DNA of 64,000 nt from Butyriboletus loyo (GCA_038093515.1 JBBPSI010000008.1:248001-312000); one strand, 5' to 3'. Shown: positions 1 to 11,600, counted from the first letter of the stretch. A program made the numbers and translations. Notes: generated from the letters alone by a model not told the origin.

Positions 1-114
1 AGACGTCCCATGTTGGCGTAATTAACAGTATTTTGTAAATTCTTCAAGTACCCAGGGTGGGTATGTTGATGGTCGAAGCTGAAGTGTTTATTTGTCATTG
101 TGTAGCAAGGCCTT

Positions 115-333
115 CTAAAATAAATACCAATAAACAAAGCCCGCCATAGCTCCCTGAACATCATCTAGCATACGGCGATTTTTTCGACGATATATCTGGC
201 CATAATATATCGTTGCTATACTAATTCCCTGGGTTCCTTCAGAACTAGTTTTCTGTGTATCTACAAACGCCGTCTTCCAGGAACGAATCACCTCTCTCGA
301 ATATGAGACACCCACTTGGATTTCCGCTGACAT
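115..333 (-). CDS. Small unrecognised open frame, doubtful gene
   Basis: A 72-codon frame starting at a real ATG (333) and ending before position 115. It begins MSAEIQVGVSYSREV and ends in an aromatic stretch (AMAGFVYWYLF). I recognise no family. It could be the last exon of a gene lying beyond the window's left edge, a small membrane-associated peptide, or chance. The rest of 1-634 shows no other convincing coding signal; it is the 3' flank of the J-domain gene. Confidence 0.2.
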   Translation of the reverse strand: MSAEIQVGVSYSREVIRSWKTAFVDTQKTSSEGTQGISIATIYYGQIYRRKNRRMLDDVQGAMAGFVYWYLF

Positions 334-634
334 CTGTCACGCCACGTCGGTTCTGCGCATTGGCCTTCGTATCAACACGTTCAAGGTCCGGAACACTATT
401 TGCCGCCGGGTCTTGACTCAATTGATAGCCACGGACTCATCGCAACATTACGCTATCGATCGTCACGCGATTGTGGGATGTCCTAAACAGTAGTGACACA
501 GACCAATGCGCTGTATTAGGTAGGTATGCATGCATGGAACATGATGGAATGATGTGTAGCACGGTGACAAGTGATGATGTAGTAACAAGAATGATACAGT
601 GCAACGTGGGGAGGATCGATCCTTGAATGCTGAC

Positions 635-2530
635 TTAGTTTGTATGACCACGACCACGGCCTCGACCTCGACCGCGACCACGTCCCCAAGTCTTGCCACG
701 CTCTCCATTTTCACGCGGTCGCCGAAATGGATCAGCGATACCATTCTGCATCGAAACAGGGGTCGCGTCTGGCGAAGGCCGCGGCTGGGCAGCGCGGTGT
801 GTATCGGTTTTCGGACGACTTCTTCCCCGTCCTCTTGGGTGCAAACCTTCTCGGGGACCCGAGGATCCGCGCAGAGGTTGGGCTTTGTTAGTCGAAGGAC
901 TGCTCTCCTGCGTGGGGACTTTAGGAGTGGGTGGGGGCGTGAAACCACCATAACTCATCAAAAGGTTTTGGATCTCCGTATACTTCATGCTGTCGTTACT
1001 CATCTTCTTCAGTAACGTCTGCTTACCCTCCAGGGATGTGACCTCCGTCCAGGCGTTACCAGTATCCTGGCTCGTTGCAAGACCCCTGTCAAGAATCATC
1101 CACACCACTTCAGGTTCGGCGGTGTCCAGTGCAATGGAAAGAAGCGACTTTGGAGGCGGAAGGTAATAGATAGCATCATGATCCACCTGCTTCGGGTCAT
1201 ATGACTCAAAGAAATATTTAAGAATCTGGACATGGCCATGGTGCAGAGCGACATGAAATGCCGAAAGTCCCGATGAATTACGTTCCTCAGGATCAGCACC
1301 TAAGGGACAAGCGTCAGGATTTGCTACAATCCAACGGTCATTAAAAGTGCATGGGCTCACTGTGGCCATCAAGCCATTCGACCAACTCGGCATCACCATT
1401 CTGCGCAGCAATATGCGACAACGTCTGCATTGGGTCTTCGGGGTGTACTGCGACGTAATTCTCGCAGCCCATCTTGATTTCCCCGCCGGCAGGATCGACT
1501 CCATCTTCCCACACACTTTTCTTGACTTTGGAAGCTTCTCCAGCACGTGCAGATGCAAATGTGGCCGATCGCAAGGTTTGAACACGTTGCTGCTGGAATT
1601 GTGCCGTTTCAGCGGCTTTTTTGCGCCGGCTCTCGGCTTCTGCTTTCCTGAAAGCTGCCTTTGCTCTCTGCCGTTCCTCAGCCTCCTTACGTTCTGATTT
1701 AGTTGATTAGTAGTAACACTTCATGTGACGTTAGGGATGCTGTTGACACACCCTTTTCGCGCATTCGCGCTTCGAACGCCTTGCGCTCTGCCTTTTGTTG
1801 GGCCCTGCGGACTTCTGCTCGTTCCCTCTCTTCTCTCATACGTTTTAGGCGAGCTTCATATTCTTCCTGAGTCTCAGGGGCGTCTCTGGGACGATAACGG
1901 CGTGTGTCCTCTACGGGCGGTAGTTGACATCAAAGGTTAGTCAAGACCAGCGTGATAGGACATGGCGGGCATACGGGTATGAGTGTAACCGCGCCCAGTG
2001 CGACCGTTTAATACCTCTTCGAAGAGGAACCTGACAAGTTGAATGTGAGGTGAGCATTCTACCGGGATGAGGGTACCTCCTACCTGAAGAACCTCAGACG
2101 TTCCTCGTCGGACTCGTAGTCTTCATCATAAAAGTAGGATTCGTCATCATCATCAAAATAATCGTCGTAGTCGTCATCACTGTCGTGCATATACCCGTAC
2201 GGATAATAGTGGAGTGGCTCAGAAGGTGTGTGATAGGCCCGAAGCACGGTATATGCTTCGCTGAGCTGCTGGAACTGTGCGGTAGCCTCTGCATTCCCTT
2301 GGTTCTTGTCCGGGTGCGTACGGAGGGCTAACTGTGTGTTTCTTTTCGGTGAACGCGCTGAAACAAATGACGGACACCCACTTGTTTGTACACGGATCGG
2401 ACCTGGTCCATTGATGCCCCCTGTAAATGAATTTTCAGTTTAGGACGCGACTCTCCAGCCACTTGGGTTTTCCTACCTGCTCGAGCCCAAGGAGAGCATA
2501 AGCTTCGCTGATGGAGGACTGCTTGACCAT
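635..2530 (-). CDS. J-domain protein fused to ankyrin repeats and an RG-rich tail
   Basis: Predicted HSP40-type co-chaperone; the J-domain would stimulate Hsp70 ATPase. Exon 1 (ATG at 2530) encodes SISEAYALLGLEQ. Joining the next exons gives the J-domain core YKQLALRTHPDKNQGN with the invariant HPD, then SEAYTVL. An Asp/Glu-Tyr-rich acidic stretch follows, then a Lys/Glu/Arg-rich coiled coil (about 1600-1910), then ankyrin-like repeats (LSHIAAQNGDAELVEWL and GLSAFHVALHHGHVQILKYF), a proline-rich linker and a C-terminal GRGRGRGRG tail ending at the TAA at 635. At least five introns are needed; each junction listed keeps frame, for example the acceptor near 1890 that yields RDAPETQEEYEARL. Divergent from BCS1 with about 115 bp between start codons. 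J-domain and ankyrin calls are firm; the client and role are unknown. The RG tail suggests RNA association, by inference only. Confidence 0.85.
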
Positions 2531-2645
2531 GCTAACGGTGTTGGCACGAAAGGAAAAATGGAGCGCGTGATGCACCACGCACTACTCAATAGGCCGCAGC
2601 ATTTGCGCAGATTTGCCGCATAACGCGACTATTACCGACACCACC

Positions 2646-4338
2646 ATGGAGTCTGCGCCCGTGTCCCAGGTAACATCGACCGAACAACCTATCGCGTCGC
2701 CCATCTCCGTACCGACTCAGGAAACCACACTCGGCGTTTCTATACTCACTGGCCTTTTCGGTGACAAGTGCGTCTGCCGCTTTTTCAGGGTGGATAAACA
2801 CAAGCTCACAAACTTAAAATAAGTGCAGCCCGTATTTCCAAGCAGGTTTTGGGCTCATGGTACTTTGAAACATACATACGCGGCATGCCTTTTTCACGTT
2901 CACATTACTTTTTTTCTTCCTAGGGAGTTGGCGTGGGGCTTACAGCGCTTCGCCAGGGCCTCGTCCTAGGCTCGACTGCGCTCCGTCGCCGCATGCTCGT
3001 TTCCCTCGAGATGAACAATAAAGATCATGCATATGAATGGTTCCTGGCTTGGATGGCCCACAACGCGAGCGGTTCATCACAAAGACGTGCTGCACACACC
3101 TGGCTGCGCAGTCACCAACTGAGTGTGGAGACGGCGTTCGAAAAGAGAAGCAACGGAAACTCCTCGGCATTGTTCAAACTCGTTGCGGGGCCCGGAATAC
3201 ATTGGTTCAAGTACCATGGAGCATTGATACAGGTTTGTTGCTGGATCTTCTTCGAAAATAAATCAATTGGATCCGTCGGGTTGACCGGTGATTCTGAAGA
3301 TGAAACGGGAACGCGAAACGCGCTCTATGCAACTCATGTCTGGGACTCCATGGGAGACGGTAACATTGACAACACTCTCGCGGGATAGACACCTATTTCC
3401 ACAACTCCTTACGGAGGCTCGGGATCTTGCCCTGAAAGGCCAAGAAGGTAAACTTGTCATTCGCACCGCGTGGGGTATCGAATGGAAGCAGTTTGGTCAA
3501 CCCAGGAGGAAGCGTCCGTTGCATAGTGTTGTGCTGGACACAGGCGTGAGCGAGCAAATTGAACGAGACGTTCGCGCTTTCTTGGGGCGAAGACGATGGT
3601 ACGCTGACCGAGGTAAGCGTAGTTCCTCGATCAAGTCGAGAAAACTGAAGTTAGTATCCAGGTATACCGTACAGGCGTGGATACCTTCTTCACGGACCTC
3701 CGGGATCTGGAAAGACATCGTTCATTCAGGCACTCGCTGGTTCACTATCTTATGATGTTTGCCTTTTGAATCTCGCTGAACGTGGCCTTGCCGATGATAA
3801 ATTGATCCACCTCCTGTCTAACGCTCCGGAACGTAGTTTCATTCTCATTGAAGATGTGGATGCTGCTTTCAACAAGCGAGTACAAACAAGCGATGACGGG
3901 TAAGTCTTTCTCGAAATCCCAGATGACACACGTAGACCCCTCGGTAGGTACCAGTCCTCGCTCACGTTCTCAGGCTTTCTGAACGCACTTGATGGAGTCG
4001 TATCGGGAGAGGAAAGAATCATCTTTATGACGACGAACCACTTGGAGAAACTCGACCCAGCACTCATCCGACCTGGCCGCGTCGACCTTAATGTGCTGGT
4101 TGATGATGCTTCGCCGACTCAGGCAAAAACACTGTTTACCCGTTTTTACGCTGAAAGCGACGAGGCGTCCAGAGAAGATATCGATCACATGGGACAGCAA
4201 CTGCAGGAACTTACAACAACGGAGATGCGCCACGAGCGCCGGATAAGCATGGCTGCTCTCCAGGGTCTATTCATCCGGAACGGTGCCCAGGAAGCCGTAG
4301 CAGAGTGCCGCGAGCACTTCGTAGACAGACGGACATGA
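2646..4338 (+). CDS. BCS1: BCS1-type mitochondrial AAA chaperone
   Basis: AAA ATPase of the BCS1 family, which in yeast translocates the folded Rieske Fe-S protein across the mitochondrial inner membrane during complex III assembly. The N-terminal BCS1-specific region reads [20 protein letters not shown]. After an intron at about 3602-3671 the Walker A motif is [15 protein letters not shown], Walker B is [13 protein letters not shown], and the second region of homology is [20 protein letters not shown] with the arginine pair IRPGRVD. The start chosen is ATG 2646 in a ccaccATGG context; the longer frame upstream begins with TTG. The protein ends [10 protein letters not shown]. Introns lie near 2770-2930, 3230-3300, 3610-3670 and 3900-3970. 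Fungi also carry BCS1-like paralogues, so orthology to yeast BCS1 is likely but not proven. Confidence 0.93.
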
Positions 4339-4400
4339 CAGACTGGTGATATATGGTATGCGCACGTACACATGTACTGTCGACCCGGGCAGAGAAAATA

Positions 4401-5534
4401 TCAAAAAATAGGCTTCCGCTTCCGCCCGGTATATTTTGAGTCTCGAGGAACACCTTCCTTCCCTCTCTGACGATATAGCTACGAGACAGAATGGTTTCAG
4501 TCCCAGGCAGCGGCGAAGACCAAAAGCTCACTTCTTTCTTTTTCAATATCCAATCGCTGTCTTTGACAGTCTTCCGCTTCCCGCTACGATCGCGCTTCTT
4601 TTCTTTTTCCCTTCTCTTCTCGAACGGTGCCCGCTCGTCCTCCGTCTCCAGACCCTTTGGTATTCGCTGCTGTTGGTGTCCACCACCTCCACCGACGAGT
4701 AAACATAAGAACACCTTTTTCGCCTTTTTGGAATTGGGATAATCGACGACGACACCACCACCAAAACCTGCTTTTTGTGCTAGGGAAGTGATGAGCTGTA
4801 TTTGGTCGTCCGAGGAAGGGTAGAACTGGAACACGGCGCGTGAAGGGTTACGAAGGGCGGAGTAGAGCGTCGTGAAGAACCGATTGAGACGGTGCGGGGG
4901 TGATGACGTCGGATGGGACGTTTCTGCGTTTAACAACCATTGAAGAACGGATATACTGTAGTGATCGAATCGGTCCCAGAAGCTCGTTGGTGAGGGCAGA
5001 GGGATGATGGAATGCGCGTTACCTGATTGCACCATCAAAGCTCCCCGGACGGAAACCAAACCCCTGACCGACATCTTGTAAGAACAGGTCGCCTTCTACC
5101 TCTCTCTCCAGGGCCACCTCTGCACTTGGGGATTGAATCTCGACTCCTACATCTAGCCCTTGGACCGACTCACCGAGCATGCTCGGGGCAATATCTACTC
5201 CTGCCCATACATACCCTTCCTCGTCGAGTATCTCCCCCGATAAACCAGACCCACATCCGATATCAAGAAGGAATGCAGGTCGATCTTGTGGGAGACTAAG
5301 CAGCTCCAGTGCTCGATAGGTCATATCCGCCTGGATCTGCTGATTCCGGGTACTTTGATGGACCGTTTAGGGTTATCTTTCACGATGGGGATGAGGACGA
5401 CTCACTTTGTTGTGTACTTTCTGGCCTCGGCATCACCGTAATACTAACGGTGATGGTCAAGGATGTTGTTGGCTGCATGAGAAGAAAATGTGACGTACGA
5501 TTTCTGGTGGTGCTTGAAGTTCTGGTCTAGACAT
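4401..5534 (-). CDS. BUD23: 18S rRNA (guanine-N7)-methyltransferase BUD23
   Basis: SAM-dependent methyltransferase that modifies a G in 18S rRNA during 40S biogenesis, with TRM112 as partner in yeast and human. ATG at 5534 gives [12 protein letters not shown], the classic BUD23 start. After two short introns come [20 protein letters not shown] and the SAM motif [16 protein letters not shown], then [14 protein letters not shown] and [12 protein letters not shown]. The C-terminus is the family-specific basic tail [16 protein letters not shown], reached only if the intron about 4460-4525 is removed (DWILKKKE to RGKEGVP); without it the frame runs on to about 4271. All four introns keep phase. 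Divergent from BET3 with 150 bp between start codons. A region of about 20 residues between motif I and GDLF ([20 protein letters not shown]) is longer than in yeast. Confidence 0.95.
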
Positions 5535-5684
5535 GATTTATCGGATTCAGTGGGAGCACTTTTAACAGACTTTGGTACGACAGTACTTGTGAGTGCTGCT
5601 GGGCATACACATTGCAGCGACTCGAAGATCCAGCACGTGATCTATATCTTAGCACTGACACACCCAACTCATACATCGCTGACG

Positions 5685-6478
5685 ATGGCGACGACGAGCA
5701 AACAGTACAAGGCCATCGGCGAAGACCTCTGGAAAAGCCGTACCGAGAAAACTGTGAGCTAATGTCCTACGGTCTCCCCCGATGCTTCAGCGTCGATCGG
5801 ACTAACCTATGCACAACAGAACGCTGAGCTATTTGCACTGACATATGGCGCTCTTGTCGTACAATTGATTCAGGACTATGAGGACTATGCCGAGGTCAAC
5901 AAACAGCTCGAGAAAATGGGGTACAACATAGGAATAAGACTGATCGAAGATTTTCTGGCGAGGAGTTCGCTTGGCCGGTGCTCTGATTTCAGGGAAGTCG
6001 GTGAGGTCGTGGCAAAAGTGCGTACCATCGTGCTCTCTAAAAAGATCACGAGTTCATTCCAAAATCTTTTGCAAGGTCGGGTTTAAATCGTTTCTGAACA
6101 TCACACCAACGGTCACACATATTGCACCAGTGTCAAGGCCAAATAGCACCCAGCAACAGGGCGCTGTAGCTGGTTCATCATTCATTCTCACCCTAGAAGA
6201 GAACCCTCTAGCAGAGTTTGTTGAGTTGCCAGAAGAGGTTCTTGAAGGTGGTCTATGGTTTAGCAACGTGCTATGTGGTGTAATCAGAGGGGCTCTGGAG
6301 ATGGTGTGTAGCGATGCTCCTTCCTAACAGACGCGTCGTGCACCTCACCGTTCTGTAGGTACAAATGCAAGTGCAGGCAGAATTTCTGTCAGACGTACTA
6401 CGAGGGGATGAAAGCACGGAAATTCGCGTCACACTGTTGAAATACCTCGAGGAGGAAGTGCCTATAGGCGACGATTAG
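5685..6478 (+). CDS. BET3: TRAPP complex subunit BET3 (TRAPPC3)
   Basis: Core subunit of the TRAPP complexes, which tether vesicles at the Golgi and act as exchange factor for Ypt1/Rab1. The protein starts [20 protein letters not shown] at ATG 5685. After an intron ending at about 5819 it continues [20 protein letters not shown], then [53 protein letters not shown] and a last exon ending [16 protein letters not shown]. These are the BET3 alpha-plus-beta core segments and the order matches the family. A 20-residue stretch around [16 protein letters not shown] is rich in small polar residues and may be a lineage insertion. Four introns are inferred. Convergent with the uS13m gene, about 157 bp between stop codons. 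Confidence 0.93.
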
Positions 6479-6635
6479 ACTCACCTGTGTTTCTAGATCT
6501 GCATATGCGCTCTGATACAAATAACGGATACGTTGCCAGTCCCGTACGTTTGGAATTATATGCGCGTTGAATAGATGAGATTCCCAAAACCTCGACGATA
6601 TGGATATGGTACTGTATGGCATGCCAAAAATTCGT

Positions 6636-7190
6636 TCAGCCAAACCGGTTGGGCCTGTTGAGCTTTCTCGCCGTTTTGGCATTTGACTGGGTGTTCTGTC
6701 CTCTGACGGGCAGACCCATTGCGTGCCTCTTCCCCACATAACTTCCGATCATCCTAAGGTGAGCAATGTTCTCCCTCACAACTCGCTTCGCCTCCGACTC
6801 GATCTTCAAACTCTTCAGTGGATCTTGGGGACCAAGTACCGAGTCCTCGAACGCTTTTCGTCGAATGTCCTCCATGGGCATGGAGACAGGGGGAGGTATG
6901 TATTCGGGGGAGGCGAGTGGCATACGACGGAGTGGAGGTGCGGTGGAAGGGGAAGCGAGAAAAGAGGCAAGTTCGGTGACCTGGGTCGGTGTAAGGTCCC
7001 GTATTTTTTGGCGGTCGTGAATTTGTAGTCGTGCACAGAGTCGGTGGGCTGTCTTGTTTCCGACGCCATAGAATGTAGTCAACGCTTGCTGGTGGTGTAG
7101 ATATTAGAGGGATAAAAATGCTACGCATTGCACAATACGTACCCTTGCATATTGCAAGTCTAGCAAAAGTACTCCGAGGACGTGTACCAT
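6636..7190 (-). CDS. SWS2: Mitochondrial ribosomal protein uS13m
   Basis: Head protein of the mitochondrial small ribosomal subunit, contacting tRNA and the large subunit. Exon 1 starts at ATG 7190 (MVHVLGVLLLDLQYARQ); a single intron (about 7085-7134) joins it to ALTTFYGVGNKTAHRLCARL. The bacterial S13 signature is complete: helix-turn-helix region, VVRENIAHLRMIGSYVGKRH and the C-terminal RGQNTQSNAKTARKLNRP. The insertion PSTAPPLRRMPLASPEYIPP in the middle is typical of fungal mitochondrial S13, which is longer than the bacterial protein. Divergent from FAM50 with 135 bp between start codons. Confidence 0.94.
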
Positions 7191-7325
7191 ATTCTAACGC
7201 GGAACACTGACCGAGGTACTGGGCGAGCTCAAGAAAGATGGCGAATAATTTGGCACTCCGCGCCGCGCCTTTGATTAGGACTTGCACCTCCCCAACCGAA
7301 TTCCACACAAGCAGAATAACCGGAA

Positions 7326-8575
7326 ATGTCTACCAGCAAGGCTGAGGGACGTCGTCAGGATGATCTCGTCAAACAGCGTCTTCAGAATCGCGAAGAGTAC
7401 GAGCGACAGAAGCAAAACCTCATCAACGAAACCGAAAAGTCACGTCCTTCAGCGAACAAATTCGTTGGGCAAAATGATTCTATGGAAGACACCCTCAAGA
7501 ATAGTACGATTGGTCTTGTGCACCTGGAAGACTTCCAGCAGAGGAGGAAGGCGCTAGAGGAAGCAAAGGCGCGGGAAGCGGCGCGTACGAATGAGCTCAA
7601 GTAAGTCAAATGCTTCTGTCGATTCCACTGCACGGTTCAACACGCAAGGAAGGGTGGCTAATAGCACGTGGAGCATTTGTTTAGAGAAGAAACAAAGAAG
7701 GTTAAAAAACGCAAGAAGGCAAAGTCGAAGCTATCTTTCGCCATGGATGACGAGGAGGGTGACGGGGAAGTGTCTTCTCGCCAAACTCCAGATGCAGAAC
7801 CTGCAGTGAAGCGCCCCAAGTTTGGAAAAAACCCTAACGTCGACACGTCCTTTCTCCCCGACCGCGAGCGGGAAGAAGAAGAAAGAAGAGAAAGGGAGCG
7901 ACTTCGTCAAGAGTGGCTTCGAAAGCAGGAGGAACTCAAAGCAGAGGAGATTGAGATCACTTACTCATACTGGGACGGTAGTGGACACAGGAAATCCGTG
8001 ATCGTACGTCCTTGGATTAACTACCAGAATTTCGTTTCTCAACCTTCTCCAAGTGTAAGAAAGGGGACGCTGTCAGCAACTTTTTGGAAAAGTGTCGACA
8101 ACAGTTCCCTGAGCTTAGAGGAGTCAGCGTTGACAACTTAATGTATGTGAAGGTACGACTTCTCTCATCCTCACCCATCAGACTATCCGATTTGTCCTCC
8201 ATATTCAAGGAGGATCTTGTAATACCGGGAGTACGTGGTCCCTTCGTGTCAATTGCTATAGCGTTGACATTATGTAGCATTATACTTTCTATGACTTTAT
8301 TGTGAACAAAGCCCGGGGGAAGTCAGGACCTCTCTTTAACTTTGATGTCCATGACGACGTCCGCCTTCTTGCTGACGCAACGAAGGAGAAGGATGAATCA
8401 CACGCTGGGAAAGTTGTGGAACGAAGTTGGTACCAGAGGAACAAGCACATCTTCCCTGCGTCACGATGGGAGGTGAGCATACCAACGACTCATCATTTTC
8501 TGTCATACTGATGTACATGTGCGATGCTAGATATATGACCCGGAGAAAGATTACGGAAAGTATACAATTGCTTGA
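7326..8575 (+). CDS. FAM50/XAP5 family nuclear protein
   Basis: Nuclear protein of the FAM50A/XAP5 family, found with C-complex spliceosomes in humans and linked to circadian control and small-RNA processing in plants. The N-terminus is a charged coiled coil ([20 protein letters not shown]) and a basic stretch [15 protein letters not shown] that probably contains the nuclear signal. The C-terminal XAP5 domain is well conserved: [55 protein letters not shown] and [15 protein letters not shown], ending [12 protein letters not shown]. At least four introns (near 7600, 8000, 8150-8270 and 8475-8530). No disruption is seen once introns are removed. Confidence 0.93.
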
Positions 8576-8705
8576 TCAGTACTTGTTGGCCATAGGTCAA
8601 CCTCAACCTCATTAATATGTGTGCAATGCAAAGAGTGTGATAACTGGTCAAGTTTGAGCGGAACTGGCATACCAAGCACCTAGAAAAAATCGCTGCAAAA
8701 TGAGA

Positions 8706-8788
8706 TGCCAGGACCGTGGATTGAACACGGGACCTCCAGAAACCGTCGGAACTTCAGTCTGTTGCTCTCCCAGCTGAGCTACCCCGGC
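8706..8788 (-). tRNA. tRNA-Phe (GAA) with 10-nt intron
   Basis: The minus strand folds as a complete cloverleaf: acceptor GCCGGGG pairs with TCCTGGC (two G-U pairs), D-arm GCTC/GAGC, anticodon stem closed by CAGA/TCTG, and T-arm CCGTG/CACGG around TTCAATC. Anticodon loop CTGAAG gives GAA. The 83-nt length exceeds the standard 73 by a 10-nt intron directly after position 37 (TTCCGACGGT), the canonical nuclear tRNA intron site. No CCA is encoded. A second copy with a different intron is at 42255. Confidence 0.95.
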
Positions 8789-8890
8789 GACAGTGGTTTT
8801 TCGTTTTTAGAGACCATCACACTGAGCATTCCCCTTCGTGGACATCGCAACGCTTTGATTACGAAGGCCATCTGCTTTGACCTCGACAAC

Positions 8891-8898
8891 TATAAAAG
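8891..8898 (+). promoter_or_regulatory. TATA box of the orphan gene
   Basis: TATAAAAG lies 37 bp upstream of the ATG at 8935. The sequence is a textbook TATA box, but the short distance would leave a very short 5' leader, or transcription could start inside the coding frame and use a later ATG such as the one at about 9028. Inference from sequence only. Confidence 0.4.
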
Positions 8899-8934
8899 AT
8901 CTATCAAGGTCGTCTGCCCATCTATCTACCACGG

Positions 8935-9887
8935 ATGTCCATACAGTTTAACCATCGTACCATCTCGCCGTTCCCACCTGGGGGACCCGTTGCCAGTAGC
9001 GCGAGCGATTCGGACACGCAGTTCTCGATGGATCACGATATTGCACCACTCACCCAAGAACCTCCGTCGAATCCTGGACCGACGAACCAACCCGTGAACG
9101 ACGACCCTCGGATGCCACGTACGTGCCGCTTTGCACCCTTTGACGAGCTGGTCGCGACACCGAGCTGGCAAAAGGACCTCGACGACTATTTTACACGCAT
9201 CTTTAAGAGATCCGTCTTGTCAGAATCCCCGATCGATGGCATGGTGGTACGGGCGTTACAGATCATCAGAAGGCCGACACAAGCAAGGATTCGTGGCCTC
9301 GCTCTGGCCATATTTACGCAGTGGATGCGTTTGCAATTTCGTTGCAAGGACGCGAACGTATCCGGTTCAGAAATCGTCACTCTCATTTCGAGGATCACCG
9401 ACCATCTGGGATGGATCTCGGTTCACGCCAAAAAGGACTTCCTGGATGAACTCAATTACCTCTGTATCGGGAAGCTAAAGCTGACCTGGCGCTGGGTACG
9501 ATGTTGATGAATTCTCGTCATCGGTAGCTCACACGTTTATAGTACGTCGCCGTCGTGATACGCGGAGTATTGACCATACCTCGCGAAAACCTGTTTATGC
9601 GATTGATGGCTGTCGTCGCGATGATTAGTCACTTGTCCCGCGGCGGTCAACTTCAGTACGGTGCCGCGCTCGATGGATTATGGTACGTTGCTACGATGTC
9701 GCCCTGGCCGGATGCCGTGGCTGTCGTATATGCCCTCTTGCACGAACTCGGACCAAATTTTGCCCTGGAACAAGCTGGGTGGTATTTTATCCAGCGTCTT
9801 CTTGCTGACCTTTTCCCGCTCACTGTGGGACGGGTTCGTGTCGATCCTCTCTGTCAGCTGGTGTGTGTCACCATTAATGTCTCGTAA
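8935..9887 (+). CDS. Unrecognised two-exon (or more) gene
   Basis: Exon 1 runs from ATG 8935 (MSIQFNHRTISPFPPGG) to LKLTWRW. An intron from about 9496 (GTACG) to 9542 (TATAG) joins it in phase to YVAVVIRGVLTIPREN. The N-terminal 60 residues are Pro/Ser/Asp-rich and probably disordered. The rest is predicted helical with regular Leu/Ile spacing (GMVVRALQIIRRPTQARIRG, RLMAVVAMISHLSRGG, LWYVATMSPWPDAVAVVYAL), which suggests an all-helical repeat such as ARM or MIF4G, though no motif proves it. The frame stops at 9885-9887; an alternative further intron (about 9859-9900) would give a different short C-terminus. No signal peptide. It sits between tRNA-Phe and a mitochondrial carrier. Confidence 0.55.
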
Positions 9888-10231
9888 ACATAACTGATAG
9901 GAGAACCAAGGTCTCTGCGATCAACATGCTCGTAATAGAGTGGCGTAACAGAACCCGCGTCACATTGTACCATACCTATCCAAAGTGGGACAACCAGTTT
10001 CATGCTCACCACTCCCATATGTGAATTCTATCTTCCTACATGTACCCGTTAATACGATGCGCATTTTGTCTTACATTATGGATTTAAGGCCCATGGGGAC
10101 ACGGTGCTATGATACACTTAAGGACGTGAGTCTAATTTACTTATGAGTTGTAAAACGGTTGCCGTCAGGTGGATGAGTGTGGATGGTCAGTCAGGTAGTG
10201 ATGCAGATTGAGGTCTCGAATGGACGTGGAA
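9888..10231. other. Intergenic, no gene seen
   Basis: 344 bp between the orphan gene and the 3' end of the carrier gene. Moderately AT-rich with no open frame of interest. Nothing else is recognised, apart from a possible extra 3' exon of the orphan gene just after 9900. Confidence 0.5.
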
Positions 10232-11600
10232 TTACGGTAAGTGATCGATATAATGCGACGTGATATCGAAAAAAGTCCACAAGAGTCCATGTGTGGTGAT
10301 GCTTCGCACCGCGCTCACACCGAGACCTTGATAAATCCGTGCTATCCCAGCAAGCACTGGTTTGGGGTCTTTCGGGTCGGAACCTTGTGTTAAAAATGAG
10401 CAAAACATGGAACATGATAAAGAGATCCAGCGTACCCCGTACTAGCCGGCGGAGAGTCTCCCATACTCCTCTTGGCGGTGTGCCGGATAAGGCACGTTGT
10501 TGAATCTTAGTCTTGACCCTGGAGAAAGATGTCATTAGGATTGGTGACAATGATAAGGACAAACTCACACGTCGAGTGGGTAAATCAGTGCCCACGAAGT
10601 GACACCGGCAAACGAACCACATACAAATGGGATGAGAGACACGGGTATCGGTAACCAGGGAGGTGATGGGCCTTGCTCTCCTGAGCGTTGTCGGCCTAAG
10701 AGATGACGCATGGCATCATATTCAAAAAAGTATAACGCTGTACCAGCTGTGTCGCGTACTGTATAACGATAGGAGACATGGGTGCTCAGTGCAACAACAA
10801 GTACAAGTGGTATCACGAACCAAAGTGTAATCGGAAGCCAATGTAGAGACCAAATAAGCCACTCGTCCTAAATATATCGCGGACGGCGTCCAGAGTACCT
10901 GGCGGTTTGGCCAAGTGGATTCCCTTATTCGAGGCAATACTATACTCGAGTTGTCTGCGAACCTGGTGGTCTGAATATCAGGATACTAGTGTCACTTCGA
11001 TGGTTAAGAATTTTACTTTTACAAGTTCGAATGCTGTTGAAGTCAGATTTAGCACAAGCAGTCAGGGGAGACGGCAGACGTACGTGCGCTTCCGAAAGAG
11101 ATTAGGGATCCGGCGAGTGCACCACTAACACCGCCAGCGAGTGCTGCGTCAAACATCCTATTCCGAGAGAAATGATGATGGTTGCGACAATATTCTTTCG
11201 TGTCACTGTATATGGTAAACGAAGCGGCACCTGCAGAATACTCAGTAAAATGATGGGCTACCGGGCATGGAAGCACTCACGGACGAATGATATCGTGACA
11301 AGAGGAATCCATAACCCGCGATAGAACCCTTTCACGCCTTCTTCCTGATACACCAGCCCTGCTAGTCTCGGAACAGAGACCCGTGTCTTGGTGGTCTGTA
11401 ACCTGGACTTCAACGAGTCCAACTGGGACAATCGCAATCAGACAATGTGCGAATCTCGGACAGGCAGGTGGGCGTACCGGATACCCTGCAAGTGTAGATA
11501 TGTAACTGGCCGAAAGAGCACATACCACGGACTTGTTTCCTGTATGTGAAGGTTTCAAGATGAGCCCATGTTCTCTCGACAAACGTACGTTTCAGCGCAT
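10232..11600 (-). CDS. Mitochondrial carrier family (SLC25) protein
   Basis: Six-helix inner-membrane exchanger of the mitochondrial carrier family; substrate not identified. Two PX[DE]XX[KR]X[KR] signatures are seen: GYPLDSLKSRLQTTK (split by an intron near 11435-11485) and IYPLDVVKTKIQQR. The middle repeat carries FELVKVRRQLEY, the degenerate version of the signature. Between them are GLVYQEEGVKGFYRGLWIPL, AALAGGVSGALAGSLISFG and DIFRTSGLFGLYIGFRLHFA, the standard repeat helices. The C-terminus is THGLLWTFFDITSHYIDHLP with the TAA at 10232-10234. All introns inferred keep phase. The first exon is not resolved; the 5' end given is only where the homology begins, and the gene may extend to about 11960. 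Confidence 0.85.

Noticed and set aside
599..1015. 138-codon plus-strand frame antisense to the J-domain/ankyrin gene
   Set aside because: It mirrors the Arg/Gly-rich 3' exon; low-complexity antisense of GRGRG gives long open frames. The minus-strand exon has family resemblance and splice support.
4271..4400. Extension of the BUD23 frame past 4401
   Set aside because: It is intron read-through; splicing gives the conserved [10 protein letters not shown] tail and the stop at 4401.
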